From Helopsaltes ochotensis (Eukaryota > Chordata > Aves > Passeriformes > Locustellidae): a DNA stretch of 64,000 nt. The notes beneath the pieces were generated by a model. It worked only from the letters and a program-made list of their open reading frames with translations. It was not told the origin of the DNA and searched no databases. Positions 60,991-64,000 of this stretch are shown here, one piece after another. The position numbers were made by a program, and so were the translations under genes. The DNA is taken from assembly GCA_013400155.1 (NCBI GenBank), contig VXBM01000994.1, positions 204,092-268,091 on the forward strand. Direction: 5' to 3'. Within the stretch, counting starts at the first letter, position 1; every line of letters begins with the position of its first letter.

Positions 60991-63900
60991 ATGAAACCAA
61001 CCCAGTCCAATATACCGTGTTGCCATGCTCTTCTGGTTATTCTTACCTGAAAGACCCTGACACCATGCTAGGCTCTGTACAAGGTACAGGCACTTCTTAG
61101 GCTGTACTACGTGCTAGGTGATTAACAACATAGTATAAACCCACTGATTTCTTTAATTTTCTCAATCCTCACTTCCATGCCATGCCTATGTGTCAGTATC
61201 ATTCCCAAAGTGTACTGGCAACTACATTTAACTTCAACATGACAGCAGGCATTGCTTCAGGCTCACCACCCCCTGCTCTTACCCAACCTGTCCTCACGGA
61301 ACCAGCTGCAAAGATTGAGCCCAGGCTCTGACAGCACACCAAGCTCTGTATTTCCTGTGCTAGTTAGGTCTTCTCAGGGCTCACAACTCCTCAGGGAAAG
61401 GTGTCCAAAAAGAGCCTGGGATCTTGTCATTGCAATAGGGAGAGCCCAAATGTACAGGAAAAATATTTTTGGAGGCTGCGTGTCTCTTACACCAGCGTTC
61501 ACTTCCAGCTCTTGCATTTCCATGACCCAGGGAGGAGTGCTGTTACACTACAAAAACATGAATCCATGGTTTGTATTTTTCAAGGAAGCAGAATAGAGCC
61601 AGGCACTGTGGTCCTACAGGGAAGGTCTGTGATGTACAATTACACCACAGAACATTCCCTGGCATGATGTATATTGGCACTGGGAACAACCTGGAGGCTC
61701 CTCTGCAATTGTTTGTGAATTCAGCATGAGCTCTCATTATTTGTTATATGCACTGGGTACACACAGTGAGTTAATTCAATAGCATGGGAGGATGGATGAC
61801 TGCAGGCCAGATTAGTCTCTCAATACCCCTCCTGGATTGCTAAATTGTTACCTTTTCTTTTTCTTTTCTCCAGTCCCTTTAAATAGGCTGAGAATGCACA
61901 GAGGGATGATAAAGTTTCTGGATGCCTTCGCAGACATTTCCTAAAAGAAAAAGAACATGCCCAAACTTCAGAGTCTAAACCAAATAGGAAGCTAAAAGAA
62001 GCCATTTTCTGAAGGAGTTGAGGGACTGAGGCACACTTTCCTGAAAGCAGCTTGGTGTTTTCTAGTGGAAGTGATTGTTGCAGCCAGACAATCGCTCCAG
62101 GAAACTCTGCTTGCATTTCTGTCTTTTCTTGCAGGGGCAGTGCCAGCCCTACCTGACCTGCCTCCTGTCTGCTCATGTTCCAGCAGCATGCCCTGAACCC
62201 ACCTCTGGCCTGTGACTTCTCCTCTGGAGCCAAGCACCTTCCCAGTTCCTAACAACACGGTGGAACCTGGTTCCTCACGTTTCTTTTAAGGTCCCACTTC
62301 CTCGGGTAAAAACAGCCTCAAATCTGGGCAAAGAACATGTTTTTGTGACTCCCATATACTCACCCAAATCCCTGCAATACATTCTCTGCTGTGGCACCTG
62401 GTCTCCCACTGATCATATCAAATTAAACTTATCCTTGCAATTTTTAATGAAATTCATCCACATAACCTGGTACAGACACTTGAAGCCTACATTGGTTCAA
62501 CAGATTAGGAAGAGGCGAAATAACAAGCCTTGGAACCTGCAGAAAATCTATGTAGAGGTTACCAGTCAAAGACAAAGGGAAGTATTTAGTCAATATTCCT
62601 GAGGCAAAGGTATTAAGGTGTATATATATATTACCATGTATATATCATATTCTGTACAATAATGAGCTGGCACAGCTTGGTGGCAAGTCACACTAGAAAC
62701 ACACACATTTAGAACAGTTGTCTCAGGTTTTTTGAGCACTCATATTTCCCTGGATCTTTTCACTAATTCAAAATATGCTTTTTCTGAGCTATGACAGGCC
62801 CTGTGTCCTACAAAACCTGCTTGCATATAACAGCAGTGCAAATAGGAAGAAAATATTGGAAATCCAATTATTTAAATCCTGATTCAAATGAGGCTGAGGA
62901 AGCCACAGCAATAAATCACCTCAAAGCACAAAATACACTTTTATGGAAAACCCAGGGTGGGTAAAGCAGCAGGAGAGAGTATGAAAACAGAACCTTCCTG
63001 GTGCCCCCCAAAGAGGAAATTTATACAACAGGCATATAGGGTCTAATGTTTACACAGGTCCTGGAGCATGACCCACTTAAGCCCAACTGCTATTTATAAT
63101 GCCCAGTGACTGTTTGTGTTAAAGGACTCTGATTGCCAAGTGCCATTTTTCTGATGGGGGACACGAAGGTCTCAGTAACATAATTTACATTTCCTTCTCC
63201 TCTGCATCCCTTCTTAAGGGAAGTGTTCAGTAGACAGCAGCAGAAGAAAGACATATGATTAATAATAAGTGATATTCCTCACAGTCTCAACAGCTTGGCC
63301 TACAGCAGAATCTTTCCAGAGGATGTTTAAAACCAAAGAGCATCAGCACTTTTCTGCAGATAAAGCATTATCAGGCTGGTTCTCTGTTCCAAGGATAAAG
63401 GCTATTCCCAATATTGGAGCTGTCTTGGGAACACTGATGAATGTCATTCTTCCTGCAGAGGCTCAGTCATGAGAGTGGATGTCAAGGAACAGGACACTTT
63501 GGGGCTCTGCCACCAGACCTCATCTGCCTGAGCCCCAGATGTCCTCTTGATATGGCAGAAATAAGAATTAGAGCTGCCCTGAAAGCTTATGAAGCCTAAA
63601 AGAAGCCTTGGGTAGAACAGAGGCTGTTTGCAAGAAAATGCCTATTTTTGTATAAATGTTTGGGCTGTTTGTAATAAAAAATCACACAAGCCAGATTTAT
63701 TTTTTTTTTACTATTATTATTTCTCATTTTTGGCAAGGAAAATCCAAAGCTTTTCAATGAAGTCCAAGGAGAAAATAGAAACTATCTTCCTTCCCTAAAA
63801 CCTTATTTTAGTTTTGTGGAATAAAGAATTGACAACAATAGGAAAGTAAGTCTTTGACTAAACCTAATGAATCTTATTGGTCATAGAGAAACACTTTGGC

Positions 63901-64000
63901 TGAAAGGCAGCATTTAAGAGCCAAATGCTGTTATGGATCAGCTCTCTCTTGATAGCACAGCTATGCTGAAGTCGTGGTCCAGCTGACAGCATCCTGACTT
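60991..64000. other. Unique non-coding DNA
   Basis: No gene or transposon is recognised. A TA-rich microsatellite-like patch lies at 62620-62646 and a T run at about 63698-63709. Frames are at most 137 codons and without signature. Confidence 0.6.
62620..62646. repeat. TA microsatellite-like tract
   Basis: GTATATATATATTA followed by TGTATATATCATAT: two short TA runs separated by a few bases. Confidence 0.8.

Noticed and set aside
1..64000. CRISPR arrays, tRNA or rRNA genes, mitochondrial insertions, satellite arrays
   Set aside because: No regular repeat-spacer pattern, cloverleaf with TTCGA-type loop, rRNA core or tandem array was seen.

Overview
The window looks like euchromatic nuclear DNA from a bird. 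The clearest evidence is a set of CR1 (chicken repeat 1) LINE fragments with the avian 3'-end sequence: a tail like TCATAGAAT followed by a GGTTGGAA-GGGACC or GGTTGGAAAAGACC block. No Alu, B1/B2 or L1 sequence and no bacterial-style gene layout is visible. A passerine is a reasonable guess from the sparse, CR1-dominated repeat content, but the sequence alone does not settle the species.

No protein-coding gene can be named. Almost all of the window reads as unique intronic or intergenic DNA. Most open frames are short and many lack an ATG, as expected by chance. The longest uninterrupted frame without Ns is 34330-35079 (+). It contains a segment with good splice signals at both ends (34450-34665). 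Several minus-strand segments (31916-31996, 37476-37539, 43892-43938, 18645-18679, 17466-17509, 2791-2837) also have good splice signals and fit a frame. The left edge (1-1874) could be the 3' end of a minus-strand transcript with AATAAA at 44-39. These are low-confidence candidates, because splice-like segments occur by chance in 64 kb.

Layout: 1-2950, candidate 3' end of a minus-strand transcript and a candidate signal-peptide exon; 2952-3345, CR1 (-); 8238-8536, CR1 (+); 8890-9300, AT-rich block with a strong inverted repeat; 13644-13692 and 15234-15299, CR1 tails (+); 24176-24850, one CR1 (+) split by a 281-bp TG...CA element with a 6-bp target duplication; 28648-28705 and 29027-29140, CR1 tails; 29754-31420, the largest CR1 (-), with reverse-transcriptase remnants and a 472-base assembly gap; 34330-35079, long open frame; 44340-45002, GC-rich block abutting another CR1 (-); 56380-57960 and 60380-60860, blocks resembling conserved non-coding enhancers, the latter with an 18-bp perfect palindrome and a MEF2 consensus site.

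No rRNA, tRNA, CRISPR array, satellite array or complete retrovirus was found. The most solid structural observation is the LTR-like insertion inside the CR1 at 24366-24646. The most promising functional observation is the enhancer-like block at 60380-60860.
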